Source: DAIDKA01 sp036267975 (GTDB lineage Bacteria; Pseudomonadota; Gammaproteobacteria; Steroidobacterales; Steroidobacteraceae). Taken from it: a stretch of 64,000 bases of DNA. The position numbers were made by a program, and so were the translations under genes. The notes below the pieces were generated by a model. The model was not told the DNA's origin. It ran no database searches and saw nothing but the letters and a program-made list of their open reading frames with translations. The DNA is taken from contig DATAVA010000064.1 in the NCBI GenBank assembly GCA_036267975.1, forward strand, positions 1 to 64,000. Reading direction: 5' to 3'. Shown here one piece after another: positions 23,640-32,338 of the stretch; positions within the stretch are counted from its first letter, which is position 1, and every line of letters begins with the position of its first letter.

Positions 23640-23747
23640 CGTGTCACCTCGTTCATGCGCTTTGCGAGTGAATTCCAGATCGCCTTGGGGTGTCTTCTGC
23701 GTCCTCTTGATAGACCCGTGCGACAGCAGCATCAGGCCCTGCGGCAT
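23640..23747 (-). pseudogene. C-terminal remnant of a HigB/RelE-type (Gp49-like) toxin
   Basis: Immediately before the antitoxin remnant, the translation GLMLLSHGSIKRTQKTPQGDLEFTRK matches the last part of phage-derived Gp49-like HigB toxins, whose hallmark is LLHGFIKKTQKTP. Everything N-terminal is missing. After TRK the original frame would read MNEVTR and stop at the antitoxin start, whereas the present open frame runs straight into the antitoxin, so a small indel has occurred. This is a dead higBA locus. Confidence 0.6.
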
Positions 23748-23883
23748 TTTCTGAGTCGCTTAGTGGGTCATCTTTCACCGCTTAATGCCGCCGACCCGTG
23801 AACTCACCTGACGTCGAATCCAGGAGCGCGCGACGAGGGGAAGGAGCCATGCGCCCAGCGCCCGCTTGTCCCGGGTCGTCGAG

Positions 23884-23902
23884 CATGCTACTGTGTAGCA
23901 TG
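23884..23902 (+). promoter_or_regulatory. Palindromic operator upstream of second vapBC
   Basis: CATGCTAC (23884-23891) and GTAGCATG (23895-23902) form a perfect eight-base inverted repeat with three bases between, about 10-25 bases before the antitoxin start. It is the probable autoregulatory site of the downstream vapBC pair, by analogy with other VapB operators. Confidence 0.6.
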
Positions 23903-23912
23903 TTGTGTAGAT

Positions 23913-24179
23913 GTGGGTAATTCAGTGGCCCTCAATATTCGTAGCCCCGAAACAGAAGCCCTGGCGGCGGAGCTGGCACGGCTCACGGGAGAGACGAAAA
24001 CGGAGGCGGTCACCAAGGCCGTGCGTGACCGGCTGGAGCGCGTCAAGCGCGGCCGCCACCGCCGATCCTTGGCCGACGAACTCGATACCATCGGCAAACA
24101 ATGCGCGGCACTGCCCGTCCTCGACCCCAGAGAGCCGGATGAGATCCTCGGATACGACGAGCATGGACTGCCGCGCTGA
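23913..24179 (+). CDS. vapB: VapB-type antitoxin (PSK-transcription-factor-like)
   Basis: An 88-residue protein with the pattern ALNIRSPETEALAAELARLTGETKTEAVTKAVRDRL, typical of the ribbon-helix-helix VapB/Rv0623-like antitoxins that pair with PIN toxins. The C-terminal half (LADELDTIGKQCAALP to DEILGYDEHGLPR) is the toxin-wrapping segment. Two GTG starts are possible: 23913 and 23925; the second gives the usual family N-terminus. The gene overlaps the toxin start by one base (TGATG). Confidence 0.9.
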   Translation: MGNSVALNIRSPETEALAAELARLTGETKTEAVTKAVRDRLERVKRGRHRRSLADELDTIGKQCAALPVLDPREPDEILGYDEHGLPR

Positions 24180-24565
24180 TGGTCTTCGACACCTCGGCGC
24201 TCTTGGCGATCCTCTTCGATGAACCGGAGCGGCGCGCATTCACCGAGGCCATCGAGGCCACCGAGGTGCGCCTGCTCTCAGCGGCCAGTTTTGTGGAAGC
24301 CTCGATGATCCTGGAGTCGCGACACGGTGCGGAAGGCGTGCGAGCGCTGGATCGTTTGCTCGCGGCGGCAAACGTCGAAATCATCGCGGTCGATCTGCCG
24401 CAGGCCCACGCAGCACGCGAAGCCTTCCGCCAATTCGGCAAAGGCCGACATCCGGCAGGACTAAATTTCGGGGACTGCTTCTCCTACGCCCTCGCAAAGG
24501 GTCGCTCAGAACCGCTCATATTCAAGGGTGGGGAATTCTCGCAAACCGACATTCTGTTGCCTTAA
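24179..24565 (+). CDS. vapC: VapC-type PIN-domain toxin (second)
   Basis: A 128-residue PIN-domain protein with Asp4 (FDTSALLAIL), Glu40 (SFVEASMIL), Asp99 (LNFGDCFSYALAK) and Asp124 (QTDILLP), the complete acidic quartet of a VapC RNase. It belongs to the group with the LNFGDC motif. The gene is translationally coupled to the antitoxin. It should be a functional toxin-antitoxin pair, unlike the higBA remnant beside it. Confidence 0.92.
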   Translation: MVFDTSALLAILFDEPERRAFTEAIEATEVRLLSAASFVEASMILESRHGAEGVRALDRLLAAANVEIIAVDLPQAHAAREAFRQFGKGRHPAGLNFGDCFSYALAKGRSEPLIFKGGEFSQTDILLP

Positions 24566-24691
24566 CACCATCCCTACGTTCTTGAGCGACCACCCCTCGA
24601 CGGACGAGCGGCTGCGGGCGGCGGAAGCGGTCCCGGAAGGAGCGGTTTCGGGAACTTCACCCTTACGCACCAAGCAGGCGAGCAAATAAGT

Positions 24692-25954
24692 ATGAGCAAG
24701 CAATCGGGCCCGCGCGCGCAAAGAGTGTGGCTGATGGGCTTCGCCAATTCGACCTACGGATTCGGCTATGCCGCCGTCCTCATCACGGCGCCTCAACTTC
24801 TAGCGTCGCGCGGTGTCGCTGAGCCCGTGATCGCAGGCCTGACGACACTGGCGCTCTCGTCCACTCTCTTAGTATTCGCCGTGGCTCCAGTGCTGGACAC
24901 GTTCATCAGCAGGCGCGCGTGGTCCATCGCACTTGGCCTGGTGGGAGCCACCTTGACGACCCTCGTGCTGCTTTTGCCGGCGAGCAGCCATTTCCTCGGC
25001 GCGGCTCTTGCAGCAGACGCCTTGGTGCTGAGCCTCTACAACTCCGCGGTAGGGGGATGGCTCGGCGCGGTCCTGCCCAAGAGTTCTGATGAGACGATCG
25101 GCACATGGTTCACGATCGGAAATTCCACCGGGTTTGGTCTGGGTGCGCTCACTCAGTACTGGCTGGTCACACACACTCCGGCCGGGCTAGGCGCGGCGTT
25201 GGTCGGCGTTGCGACGCTGATCCCGCTCGCCATCCTGCCGCTGGTTCCGGCGACCGATGCCGGCCGCAAGGCCGTCCACGAGAGCTTTCGGAACCTTGCT
25301 CGAGACGTCGTCCAGTTGGTGAGTCAGCCTCTGGTTTTGAGAGTGCTGCTGATGTTCATTCTACCGTGTGCTGCCTTCACCCTCACGAACGCCTTTGGTG
25401 GCATGGGGCCTGACTTTCATGCGGCCGACAATCTGGTGAGCGTTGCGAACGGGATTGGCGCTGTCGTCATCGGTGTGTTCGCATCCATTTTGGCTCGTCT
25501 TGTCCTGAAGCGGGTTACAGCGCCATTCCTCTATCTTGCGATTGGTAGCTTGGGCGCTGCCTTCACCCTGGGCTTACTCGCCTTGCCGCACAGCCCCGCC
25601 ACCTATCTTCTTGCCGTTCTGGGTGAGAACGCAGCCCAGAGCATCGCCCAAGTGTCGCAGAACGCCATAATTTTCCGCTCGATCCGGCAGGGAAGTCCGC
25701 TCGCCTCCAGCCAGTTTGGCCTCTTGTCGACTGCTTTTGTCGTGCCTTACGTCTATATGCAAGGTCTCGACGGGTTCGGTTACAAGCTCGCCGGCGGTGT
25801 TACTGGTTCGTTCACGATGGACGCTTCGGTTAGCCTTGCAGCCTGCGCCCTCCTTTTCTGGCCAGTACTGCGCTGGATCGCGACAGGTAAGTTGGAAGTG
25901 ACCAGCGATAGCAATGTACCCGACGAGCACAGTGCGTTGTCTGCCGTCACTTAG
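24692..25954 (+). CDS. MFS transporter, AmpG/SLC33-like
   Basis: A 420-residue permease with about twelve hydrophobic segments. The start (VWLMGFANSTYGFGYAAVLITAPQLL), DTFISRR loop and GWLGAVLP segment fit the AmpG/acetyl-CoA transporter-like branch of the major facilitator superfamily, members of which move muropeptides or unknown solutes. ATG 24692 follows GAGCAAATAAGT. The next gene encodes a DUF8021 protein after 214 bases, so the two may or may not be linked. Substrate unknown. Confidence 0.82.
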   Translation: MSKQSGPRAQRVWLMGFANSTYGFGYAAVLITAPQLLASRGVAEPVIAGLTTLALSSTLLVFAVAPVLDTFISRRAWSIALGLVGATLTTLVLLLPASSHFLGAALAADALVLSLYNSAVGGWLGAVLPKSSDETIGTWFTIGNSTGFGLGALTQYWLVTHTPAGLGAALVGVATLIPLAILPLVPATDAGRKAVHESFRNLARDVVQLVSQPLVLRVLLMFILPCAAFTLTNAFGGMGPDFHAADNLVSVANGIGAVVIGVFASILARLVLKRVTAPFLYLAIGSLGAAFTLGLLALPHSPATYLLAVLGENAAQSIAQVSQNAIIFRSIRQGSPLASSQFGLLSTAFVVPYVYMQGLDGFGYKLAGGVTGSFTMDASVSLAACALLFWPVLRWIATGKLEVTSDSNVPDEHSALSAVT

Positions 25955-26168
25955 CACGTTGACATTTAAAGTCACTGTTAAGACGATCCAATTCCAGCAT
26001 CGGTGGGGTAGGAGGCGGAGGTCGATAGTCTTAATTGGCAAAAGAGTCGACTGTCAATTGAAGGCGCGGTGCAAGGACTGCCCTCAAACGCCAGCATGCT
26101 GAGGCACTGGCCGGCGGGAACGGCCACACCCGATAGATCAAAGATGGCTGTTAGGGAGGAATTTCGAA

Positions 26169-27161
26169 ATGAGCCCAAGATTGTGGAAATGGCTGGTTTG
26201 CGCAGTATTGGTTCTGCTCGGTAGCGCCAACGCGTTTGCGGCTACAGGAGCGTGCGATCGAGGCTGTCTCAAGAATTATCTGAACGAGTATCTCAACGCG
26301 ATGATCATGCACGATCCTGCGGCGGCTCCGCTCTGGGCGGGATTCCGGGAAACGGAGAATGCCATCGTAACGCACGCGGGCAATGGAGCCTGGAAGACGT
26401 TCACCGGCTTCGGAAAGATACAAAGGCGTTTTGTTGACCCAGTCAGCCAGCAGGCGGGGTATTTCGGCGAAATGGAGGAAGCTGGCGGGACTGCGATCGT
26501 AAGCCTGCGATTGAAGATCGAGAAATCGAAGATCACGGAAGCGGAGTGGGTGATTAGCCGCAACGTTCCGGACGACTTTCGACAGGACCCCAAGAATCTT
26601 GAGCTGATGATGCCTGCGGACGTGCCAGTTTCAAAGGCAGCGCGTACCGATCGGGACCTGATGATCGCGGCGGCAAACAGCTACTTCGATGGAATCGAAA
26701 CCCATGACTCCTCTGTGCCGATGGCGACTGTGGATTGCATCCGGCTTGAAAATGGGATGACTACGGCGGGCGCGCGGGTGCCGGTGCCGGGAGAACCCGG
26801 CAAGTTCACGGTGCCACGCGGTTGCACACAGCAATTCGAGAGGCTAGACCAGGCGGGGACGAGTGCCCGCCGTTATCCGATTGTCGATGAAGAGGCGGGC
26901 TTCGTTCTCGGGATGACGCTTTTCATGCGTACGCCAGGTTCCACGACCATGCGAAACCTGCTAAATGAGTGGTTCCAGATCGATCACGGAAAAATCATTG
27001 GAATCTACGCTGCCATGCATTACCTGCCCCAGGCAGCGCCGGCTCCGAACTGGCCGCCCTATGACATGAACTGGCCGCTACCGGTGCCGTTTGCCCCCGC
27101 CGTAATACGCAGTCCCCCACCTGCGGGGGCGAATGGCCCGGGCGGAGCGCAACAGCACTAG
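26169..27161 (+). CDS. Exported DUF8021-like protein (copy 3)
   Basis: A 330-residue paralogue of the pair at 8330-10313. It has a signal peptide ending NAFAA, then CDRGCLKNYLNEYLNAMIMHD, RETENAIVTHAGNGAWK, a middle IAAANSYFDGIETHD with CIRLENG and CTQQFERLDQAG, and a RRYPIVDEEAGFVLGMTLF strand. It ends in a Pro-rich tail. The ATG has a strong GGAGGA ribosome site. Unlike copies 1 and 2 it has no SnoaL neighbours and lies alone behind an MFS permease. The function of the family is unknown; the presence of three copies within 20 kb is notable. Confidence 0.82.
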   Translation: MSPRLWKWLVCAVLVLLGSANAFAATGACDRGCLKNYLNEYLNAMIMHDPAAAPLWAGFRETENAIVTHAGNGAWKTFTGFGKIQRRFVDPVSQQAGYFGEMEEAGGTAIVSLRLKIEKSKITEAEWVISRNVPDDFRQDPKNLELMMPADVPVSKAARTDRDLMIAAANSYFDGIETHDSSVPMATVDCIRLENGMTTAGARVPVPGEPGKFTVPRGCTQQFERLDQAGTSARRYPIVDEEAGFVLGMTLFMRTPGSTTMRNLLNEWFQIDHGKIIGIYAAMHYLPQAAPAPNWPPYDMNWPLPVPFAPAVIRSPPPAGANGPGGAQQH

Positions 27162-27173
27162 AGCCTGTTCACA

Positions 27174-27314
27174 CTAGCGCAACGCCGCGGCAACGAGCGT
27201 TTCATCGAGCCAGTCATAGATGCGGGCGAAAGCAAGGCGGCTGGCGCCGACTTTGCAGTGGGCGCCGGCGCCTTCGGCCGCGATGAATTTCAGCATCGCA
27301 AACCAGCGTCGCAT
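27174..27314 (-). pseudogene. Short C-terminal gene fragment
   Basis: A 46-codon minus-strand frame encodes MRRWFAMLKFIAAEGAGAHC and then RLAFARIYDWLDETLVAAALR before a stop. The composition looks protein-like, with an amphipathic helical end, but no ribosome site is visible and it is too short for a domain. It resembles the end of a longer gene whose rest is gone. I do not recognise the family. Confidence 0.25.
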
Positions 27315-27383
27315 ATGAGCGTGCGCCGCGATGACATATCCCCGAAACGGGCTGGGGCGGATCGAGCGACCGCGCCGCGGATA

Positions 27384-28040
27384 TCATGGAACGGCATTCG
27401 CCCCGCCATAGCCGAGGGTGGCGTCGTGCTGTTGCTGCATGTACTCAAACATGACTCCGTGCGGTTCGATGTGTTCGATAGTGCAGTCTGGGTCTTTAAG
27501 GAGGACGACCGCGTCGCAGGGCTGAATTAGTACCCATTCCGGCACGCCCTGAGCGCTGATGACCAGGCGGGAATGTCGGCTGATCCATTCAAGATCATGC
27601 GGCCGCGCGCGAAGCGGCTGAAAGCTTGGGCTCGGTTGGGGCTTGCGCATGCGAGCGGCGCGGGCGTCGTCCGTTTTTGCCTGCTCAATGATGTCCGCTG
27701 CAACTGAACCGAGGGCTTGCTGCCAATCCTCTGCGGCTCGCACGGCGGGCGCTGATGAAGGTGTGAGAAGCGGAGTCGCGGGGAAGGTCGCCGCCGGAAA
27801 TGCGTCAAAGTCTTGAGATAGGTCATGAACAGGATGCAGGTGCAGCAGTCGTTTCAGCATTGCTGGCACATGCGGGGAGACGGCAGCGCTGGATGGAAAA
27901 AAGAATACGCTTCCGATCTCTTCGGGGGTCGACTCGTGCGCGTAATGGATGTCCTGCATCCGCCACAGCACGAAGCTGTGTGCTCCGACTACAATGATCG
28001 CCGAGAGGATCCGATTGCGAGTGTTTCCGGACGCAAGCAT
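27384..28040 (-). CDS. Hypothetical single-pass membrane protein
   Basis: A 218-residue protein with a short basic N-terminus (MLASGNTRNR) and one hydrophobic helix (ILSAIIVVGAHSFVLWRM). An extended Pro/Ala/Ser-rich middle follows, then a compact C-terminal segment (SRLVISAQGVPEWVLIQPCDAVVLLKDPDCTIEHIEPHGV). The layout recalls TonB-like or secretion accessory proteins, but no family motif is present. ATG 28040. It is separated from the downstream aldo/keto reductase by a few dozen bases in the same direction, so the two may share a transcript. Function unknown. Confidence 0.6.
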   Translation of the reverse strand: MLASGNTRNRILSAIIVVGAHSFVLWRMQDIHYAHESTPEEIGSVFFFPSSAAVSPHVPAMLKRLLHLHPVHDLSQDFDAFPAATFPATPLLTPSSAPAVRAAEDWQQALGSVAADIIEQAKTDDARAARMRKPQPSPSFQPLRARPHDLEWISRHSRLVISAQGVPEWVLIQPCDAVVLLKDPDCTIEHIEPHGVMFEYMQQQHDATLGYGGANAVP

Positions 28041-28086
28041 TCAATTGTGGACCATTGCTCCTTGTCAAAGTTCGTACGCCAATAGG

Positions 28087-28935
28087 CTAAATCATCGGCA
28101 GCGAGCGGGGACGGTCTCCGCGCGGAAACGCCGCGTCAATCCGCGCCACTTCGGCAGTACTGAGTTCGAGCTCGCCGGCCTTCGCGTTGTCGTCAACATG
28201 TGCGCGTGTGGATGCCTTGGGAATGGCGAACACAAATGGATGTTGCAGCAAGAACCGCAGTGCCACCTGACGCGGGGTGACGCCGTGAAGATCTGCTATC
28301 TGTTGCAATACGCTGCCGCCCGCCGATCGCGGCGCCGGGAAGCCGGATTGACTCCCGAACGGGCTGTAGGCGACCACTGCGATGTCGTGAGCCGCACACC
28401 AGGGAAGGACGGCATGCTCTATGGCTCTTTCTTCAAGATGGTAAAGCACCTGGTTGCATACGGGCGGGTACGAGGTGGATAGGCCGCACACCTCTGCAAG
28501 GCCGTCGACATCGAAATTGCTGACGCCCCATGACAGAATTTTCCCGTCGCGAATTAGCTCTTCAAAAGCCGCCACTGTCTCCCGGAGCGGATAGGTACCG
28601 CGCCAATGCAGCAAGTAGCAATCCAGCCGATCTGTGTTCAGCCGGGAGAGGGTAGCTGCGCAGGCCTGTATGACTCCCTTCCGGGATGCGTTCGACGGCA
28701 GAACCTTGGAGACCAGGAAAATTTCATTGCGGCGTCCCTCCATCGCCTTCGCGATCAACCGCTCCGCCTTTCCCGAGCCGTACATCTCCGCGGTGTCGAT
28801 ATGGGTCATACCCAGGTCGATCCCGCGCCGCAGCGCCGCCACGGCCGTGCCAGTCGATTCCCGTTCGATATTCCAGGTACCTTGGCCGATCTGTGACACC
28901 TGACGCGATGTCGATCCGAATTGTCGGCATTTCAT
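28087..28935 (-). CDS. Aldo/keto reductase
   Basis: A 282-residue NADPH-dependent aldo/keto reductase fold with the complete tetrad: Asp47 (MTHIDTAEMYG), Tyr52, Lys77 (FLVSKV) and His110 (YLLHWRG). Later motifs include ILSWGVSNFDVDGL, VCNQVLYHLEERAIEHAVLPWC and IPKASTRAHVDDN for cofactor binding. Closest in style to the YeaE/DkgA-like bacterial enzymes that reduce small aldehydes such as methylglyoxal. No signal peptide, so cytoplasmic. The precise substrate cannot be inferred. Confidence 0.92.
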   Translation of the reverse strand: MKCRQFGSTSRQVSQIGQGTWNIERESTGTAVAALRRGIDLGMTHIDTAEMYGSGKAERLIAKAMEGRRNEIFLVSKVLPSNASRKGVIQACAATLSRLNTDRLDCYLLHWRGTYPLRETVAAFEELIRDGKILSWGVSNFDVDGLAEVCGLSTSYPPVCNQVLYHLEERAIEHAVLPWCAAHDIAVVAYSPFGSQSGFPAPRSAGGSVLQQIADLHGVTPRQVALRFLLQHPFVFAIPKASTRAHVDDNAKAGELELSTAEVARIDAAFPRGDRPRSLPMI

Positions 28936-29106
28936 TACTTACCCTCCGTTGATCCTTCCCACGCCAGGATTTTACGCCTCACGTAAGTGATTGATTTATG
29001 TTGGTCCCGGCTGATTCGAACGTGCCCTCGCATGATGCGCGGCTAAATTTACCCGCAAGACTCATACTACGAATCTCCCTCAACCATAAGACCAAGAGAG
29101 TTCCAC

Positions 29107-29781
29107 ATGCGAAGGACATTGATGACGGCTGCCGCGGTGCTGGTTTTCGCAGCGACAAGTGCCACCGCGATGGCACAGCAAGCTGCGGCGGGCGGCGCGG
29201 CGCCGGCTGGCGCGGCGCGTTGGAAGTTAGTGCCGATGCTGATCGAGAGCAGGGCATTCGAAGATGGCGGCATCGTGCCGTTGAAGTACTCATTCTATGG
29301 TGCTAACACGCTGCCTGACTTCAAGATCAGCAACCTGCCTGAGAATACGCAGAGCATCGCGATCATCCTCCACGATCTGGACGTGGCTCCGGCTTTCAAT
29401 TCGGACGACAACCTGCACTGGCTCGCCTGGAACATTCCCGCCACCGTCCCGGTTACTCAGATCGAAGAGGGCAAACTACCGGAGGGCGCGGTGAATGGCC
29501 GGGGACGCCCCTACATGGGTATGGGCGCGCCGAATGGTCCGCGGTATCACCACTACGTATTCGAGTTCTACGCGCTCAATTCGAAGCTCGACTTGCCCGC
29601 TACTGACGGCCGCCCTGAACTCCTCGAGGCGATGAAGGGCAAGGTGGTTGCAAAGGCGGCCTATGTCGGCCGCTTCCGAAATGACACAAATGCGGTGCCC
29701 CCCTCACGTCCGGGCGGTTTCGGTCGTCCCGGCGCCGGTGGCCCCGGCGCAGCACCGCCGCTGCCTGCTGCCGCGAAGTAG
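29107..29781 (+). CDS. Exported PEBP-family (YbhB/YbcL, Raf kinase inhibitor-like) protein
   Basis: A 224-residue protein with a signal peptide ending TAMAQ. The PEBP fold is marked by SRAFEDGGIVPLKYSFYG, SIAIILHDLDV, the HWLAWNIPATV strand, and a GPRYHHYVFEFYAL motif that forms part of the ligand pocket. The usual DPDAP reads DLDVAP here. The tail is Gly/Ala/Pro rich. Bacterial members bind small anions or phosphorylated ligands; their physiological role is unclear. It is followed by a strong hairpin. Confidence 0.88.
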   Translation: MRRTLMTAAAVLVFAATSATAMAQQAAAGGAAPAGAARWKLVPMLIESRAFEDGGIVPLKYSFYGANTLPDFKISNLPENTQSIAIILHDLDVAPAFNSDDNLHWLAWNIPATVPVTQIEEGKLPEGAVNGRGRPYMGMGAPNGPRYHHYVFEFYALNSKLDLPATDGRPELLEAMKGKVVAKAAYVGRFRNDTNAVPPSRPGGFGRPGAGGPGAAPPLPAAAK

Positions 29782-29792
29782 CAGCTTTGCCT

Positions 29793-29822
29793 ATCCTGCC
29801 GCGCTACGGTATGCGGCAGGAT
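29793..29822 (+). terminator. Hairpin after PEBP gene
   Basis: A ten-base-pair perfect stem, ATCCTGCCGC (29793-29802) and GCGGCAGGAT (29813-29822), with a ten-base loop, starts 12 bases after the PEBP stop codon. There is no T-run behind it, so it may act as a Rho-independent-like stabiliser or a weak terminator. The remaining bases to 30044 hold no gene I can support. Confidence 0.5.
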
Positions 29823-30044
29823 GAGGAGCGGCCCACGCTCGACAGAGGTGGGCCGGGTCCTTCGCGAACTTCCCGGGAAGTGTGTGGAGCAATCCGGCGA
29901 AAGTGATTCGGCCCATTGACGATTGAGGGAACGGGCGCTTCCGCTCCGTGCTGCGCAGCAGCATGCTCGCCGCGAGCAAATGTTGTGCGATGATCGGCGC
30001 AGACCCTTGTTCCACTGTCCACTCGCCCTCAGCGGAGATCCGGA

Positions 30045-30728
30045 ATGACCCCTGTGCAGACGTTCGTGGCGCTGGTCACAAAGCCGCGTCAGGCCTTCAC
30101 CGAACTTGAGAAGAATCCGCGGTTCGCGGCACCGATGATCGTGCTGCTGGCAGCCAACATCGCCTTGCTCCTGTGGTTCTACGCGACCGTCGATGTGGAT
30201 TCGTTGATCAATCACATCCTTGCCTCGCGGGGCATCAACGCAGCGCAGCGTGCTCAGATCGGCGGTCTGATGACGCGCAACACGCTGATGGTCAGTGCGC
30301 TGTTCACGGGCATCGTGAGCATCGTCGTCACGCAGGTCGTTGAAGCTTTCTACTTCTACTTCGTTTATACATTTTTTGAGGTACAACGCACCTTCCGGCA
30401 ATGGTTTGCGTTCACCTGGTGGTGCAGCCTGCCGCAGCTGATCACGATAGTAGCGGCGGTTGTGATGATTGTGTCGGGCCGTTCCCCGGCGTCGGCAGGC
30501 GTGCTATCGCCGTTTTCGCTGAACGAACTGTTCTTTCACTTCGACCTCGCGGACAGCGGCTATTCGTTGTTGAACAGTATCTCGCTGGTCCAGCTCCTGA
30601 CGATGCTGTTGATGGTGATCGGCGCACACACGTGGTCGAAGCGGTCATGGGCGTCGAGCGTTGTGGTCGTCATACTGCCGCGGCTGTTGTTCTACGGTGT
30701 CTGGGCATGGTTCGCATTTCGCAGCTGA
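30045..30728 (+). CDS. YIP1-family membrane protein
   Basis: A 227-residue polytopic inner-membrane protein. It begins VQTFVALVTKPRQAFTELEKNPRFAAPMIVLL, the amphipathic lead and first helix typical of bacterial Yip1-domain proteins. Further hydrophobic helices follow near 83-110, 125-150, 175-200 and 205-225. A middle segment, FEVQRTFRQWFAFTWWCSLPQLI, is the conserved core. Molecular function in bacteria is unknown. ATG 30045 is preceded by GGAGATCCGGA. The gene converges with a lipoprotein gene after 11 bases. Confidence 0.85.
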   Translation: MTPVQTFVALVTKPRQAFTELEKNPRFAAPMIVLLAANIALLLWFYATVDVDSLINHILASRGINAAQRAQIGGLMTRNTLMVSALFTGIVSIVVTQVVEAFYFYFVYTFFEVQRTFRQWFAFTWWCSLPQLITIVAAVVMIVSGRSPASAGVLSPFSLNELFFHFDLADSGYSLLNSISLVQLLTMLLMVIGAHTWSKRSWASSVVVVILPRLLFYGVWAWFAFRS

Positions 30729-30739
30729 GCGGCTCCTGC

Positions 30740-32338
30740 TCAGTACGCGACGCTTCGGACTACCCGCTCCGACTCGATGAGTTCGCCTTGACCCGGTAAT
30801 ACGCTCTGTTCGTCTGCGCCGACGGCGAGGTACCAATAACGGCGCGCATCGAATACATAAGGAGTGAGGGTCTTCGGATCGGTCACGATGCGCAACGTCA
30901 TTGCGCCAGAGTAATGCAGCGGGCGATCCTGTTCCTCCAGCGCGTCGAGCGTTGCGGCGAGCGAATCCGTTTCGGGGGCGGCATGCACGATAATTTCGGC
31001 GCAGTCAGGCGCAGTCGACTTGCGCGTGCAGGGCACGGCGTGCGTAAACAGGAACTGCAGCCGCTGGTTGACCACGATGAGTGAAAAGCCTGGAAGGGGC
31101 AGGGCTGCGGTGATCTCGTAGGGAATACCCTGTTGCAACGTGGCATCGATCCACATTGCGGTCTGCAGGTTGTAGTCGGCGCGCGTCCCGGTCTCGATCG
31201 CTGGCGCACCGAAGGCCACCTGCATTGACGAAATTGCGGTCTTCATCAGCTCCCGCACCAGCGCGCCCTGGGGAGCCCGTTGGCGAATCTGCGCGGCGGT
31301 TTCGGCCGTCACGCGCCGGGAGAAGGCACGGGTGTCGTTGAACTTCTTCAGTTCCCCCATACCGGAGACCGTGTAGTCGGGAAAACTCAACAACTGGGGT
31401 CGGAAGGCCGTGTTGGGCGCTTGGGAGTCGGAGCTGGCCGCGGGCCATACCCCAGGCGCAAAGTCCGCACTGCCGGGCAGGTAGGAGATCGCCCAGCCAT
31501 CGTGATCCTTCCGCACCTGTTGCTGCACGACGCGCGCGCCGCGCGCGCGGCTGATCACACCATCCCAGTCGCGCACGTGAGTGAGTTCCACCGCGACGGT
31601 CGCATCGCTGGGTGACCAGTTGAACTTGAGCGTCGTGCCGCGGCTCGGGAAATCCTGCATCAGCGCCGCCACGCGTTGTGCACCTCCCGCATCGTGCTGC
31701 CACTGGAGCAGTAACTGGTAATCGGCCTGTGCGTCATCACGCAGGCCGTACTCACGGGCCATGTCGATGGCGGAGTTGAGCGCGCTGAGTGCCGCAGCGT
31801 TGTGTCCCAGCACCCGCTCGGTAACACTGAGGTTGAATTGCATGACGGCCATCGAGGGGTAGTCGAGTTCGTCGCGATATAGACCCACGGCGCGTTGCGC
31901 GGCGTCCGCGGCATCCTGCAGTTCGCGTTCGCGGCGGCCCGGAATGTCGCCGCAGGCGGCATCTGCCAGGAAAATGCGGTATTCGAGCTCCGCTGCGCGC
32001 GACCAGCCGTCGGGGAAGAGGACCCGGGCAGCGCGACTGGACGTCACCCGATCCAGTTGCGAGCGTGCCTGCGGCAGCCGCTGTCCGCAGGTACCGGTCG
32101 CGTCGTCAAGCAGGAAATCCGCGTAGTCGAGACGCATCTTGAGAACGGCCGGTGATTGCGACGCGATGCGCTCGAAGGTGGCGATCTCAGTTTCGAAGTC
32201 AGCTGCTCGTACTGGCGCCTGCGGTGGCGTCGGCGCGGAAGCCGCGCTGGGAGCCGGGACGGAGGTCGCAGTCGGGGCTACGCAGGAGGAGATTCCCACG
32301 AGGCTTAAGACGATAAGCCCCCGGGTTACGAGCCTCAC
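30740..32338 (-). CDS. Hypothetical lipoprotein with helical-repeat region
   Basis: A 532-residue lipoprotein (lipobox GISSC at residues 15-19) with a Pro/Ala-rich linker. A helical region (about 45-215) is reminiscent of tetratricopeptide repeats (AELEYRIFLADAACG, MAVMQFNLSVTERVLGHNAAALSALNSAIDMAREYG), followed by a beta-rich C-terminal domain of unknown type. Two pairs of cysteines occur in the mature part. The start overlaps the preceding gene by four bases (ATGA), so the two are coupled. It probably sits in the outer membrane or periplasm. No family recognised. Confidence 0.7.
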   Translation of the reverse strand: MRLVTRGLIVLSLVGISSCVAPTATSVPAPSAASAPTPPQAPVRAADFETEIATFERIASQSPAVLKMRLDYADFLLDDATGTCGQRLPQARSQLDRVTSSRAARVLFPDGWSRAAELEYRIFLADAACGDIPGRRERELQDAADAAQRAVGLYRDELDYPSMAVMQFNLSVTERVLGHNAAALSALNSAIDMAREYGLRDDAQADYQLLLQWQHDAGGAQRVAALMQDFPSRGTTLKFNWSPSDATVAVELTHVRDWDGVISRARGARVVQQQVRKDHDGWAISYLPGSADFAPGVWPAASSDSQAPNTAFRPQLLSFPDYTVSGMGELKKFNDTRAFSRRVTAETAAQIRQRAPQGALVRELMKTAISSMQVAFGAPAIETGTRADYNLQTAMWIDATLQQGIPYEITAALPLPGFSLIVVNQRLQFLFTHAVPCTRKSTAPDCAEIIVHAAPETDSLAATLDALEEQDRPLHYSGAMTLRIVTDPKTLTPYVFDARRYWYLAVGADEQSVLPGQGELIESERVVRSVAY

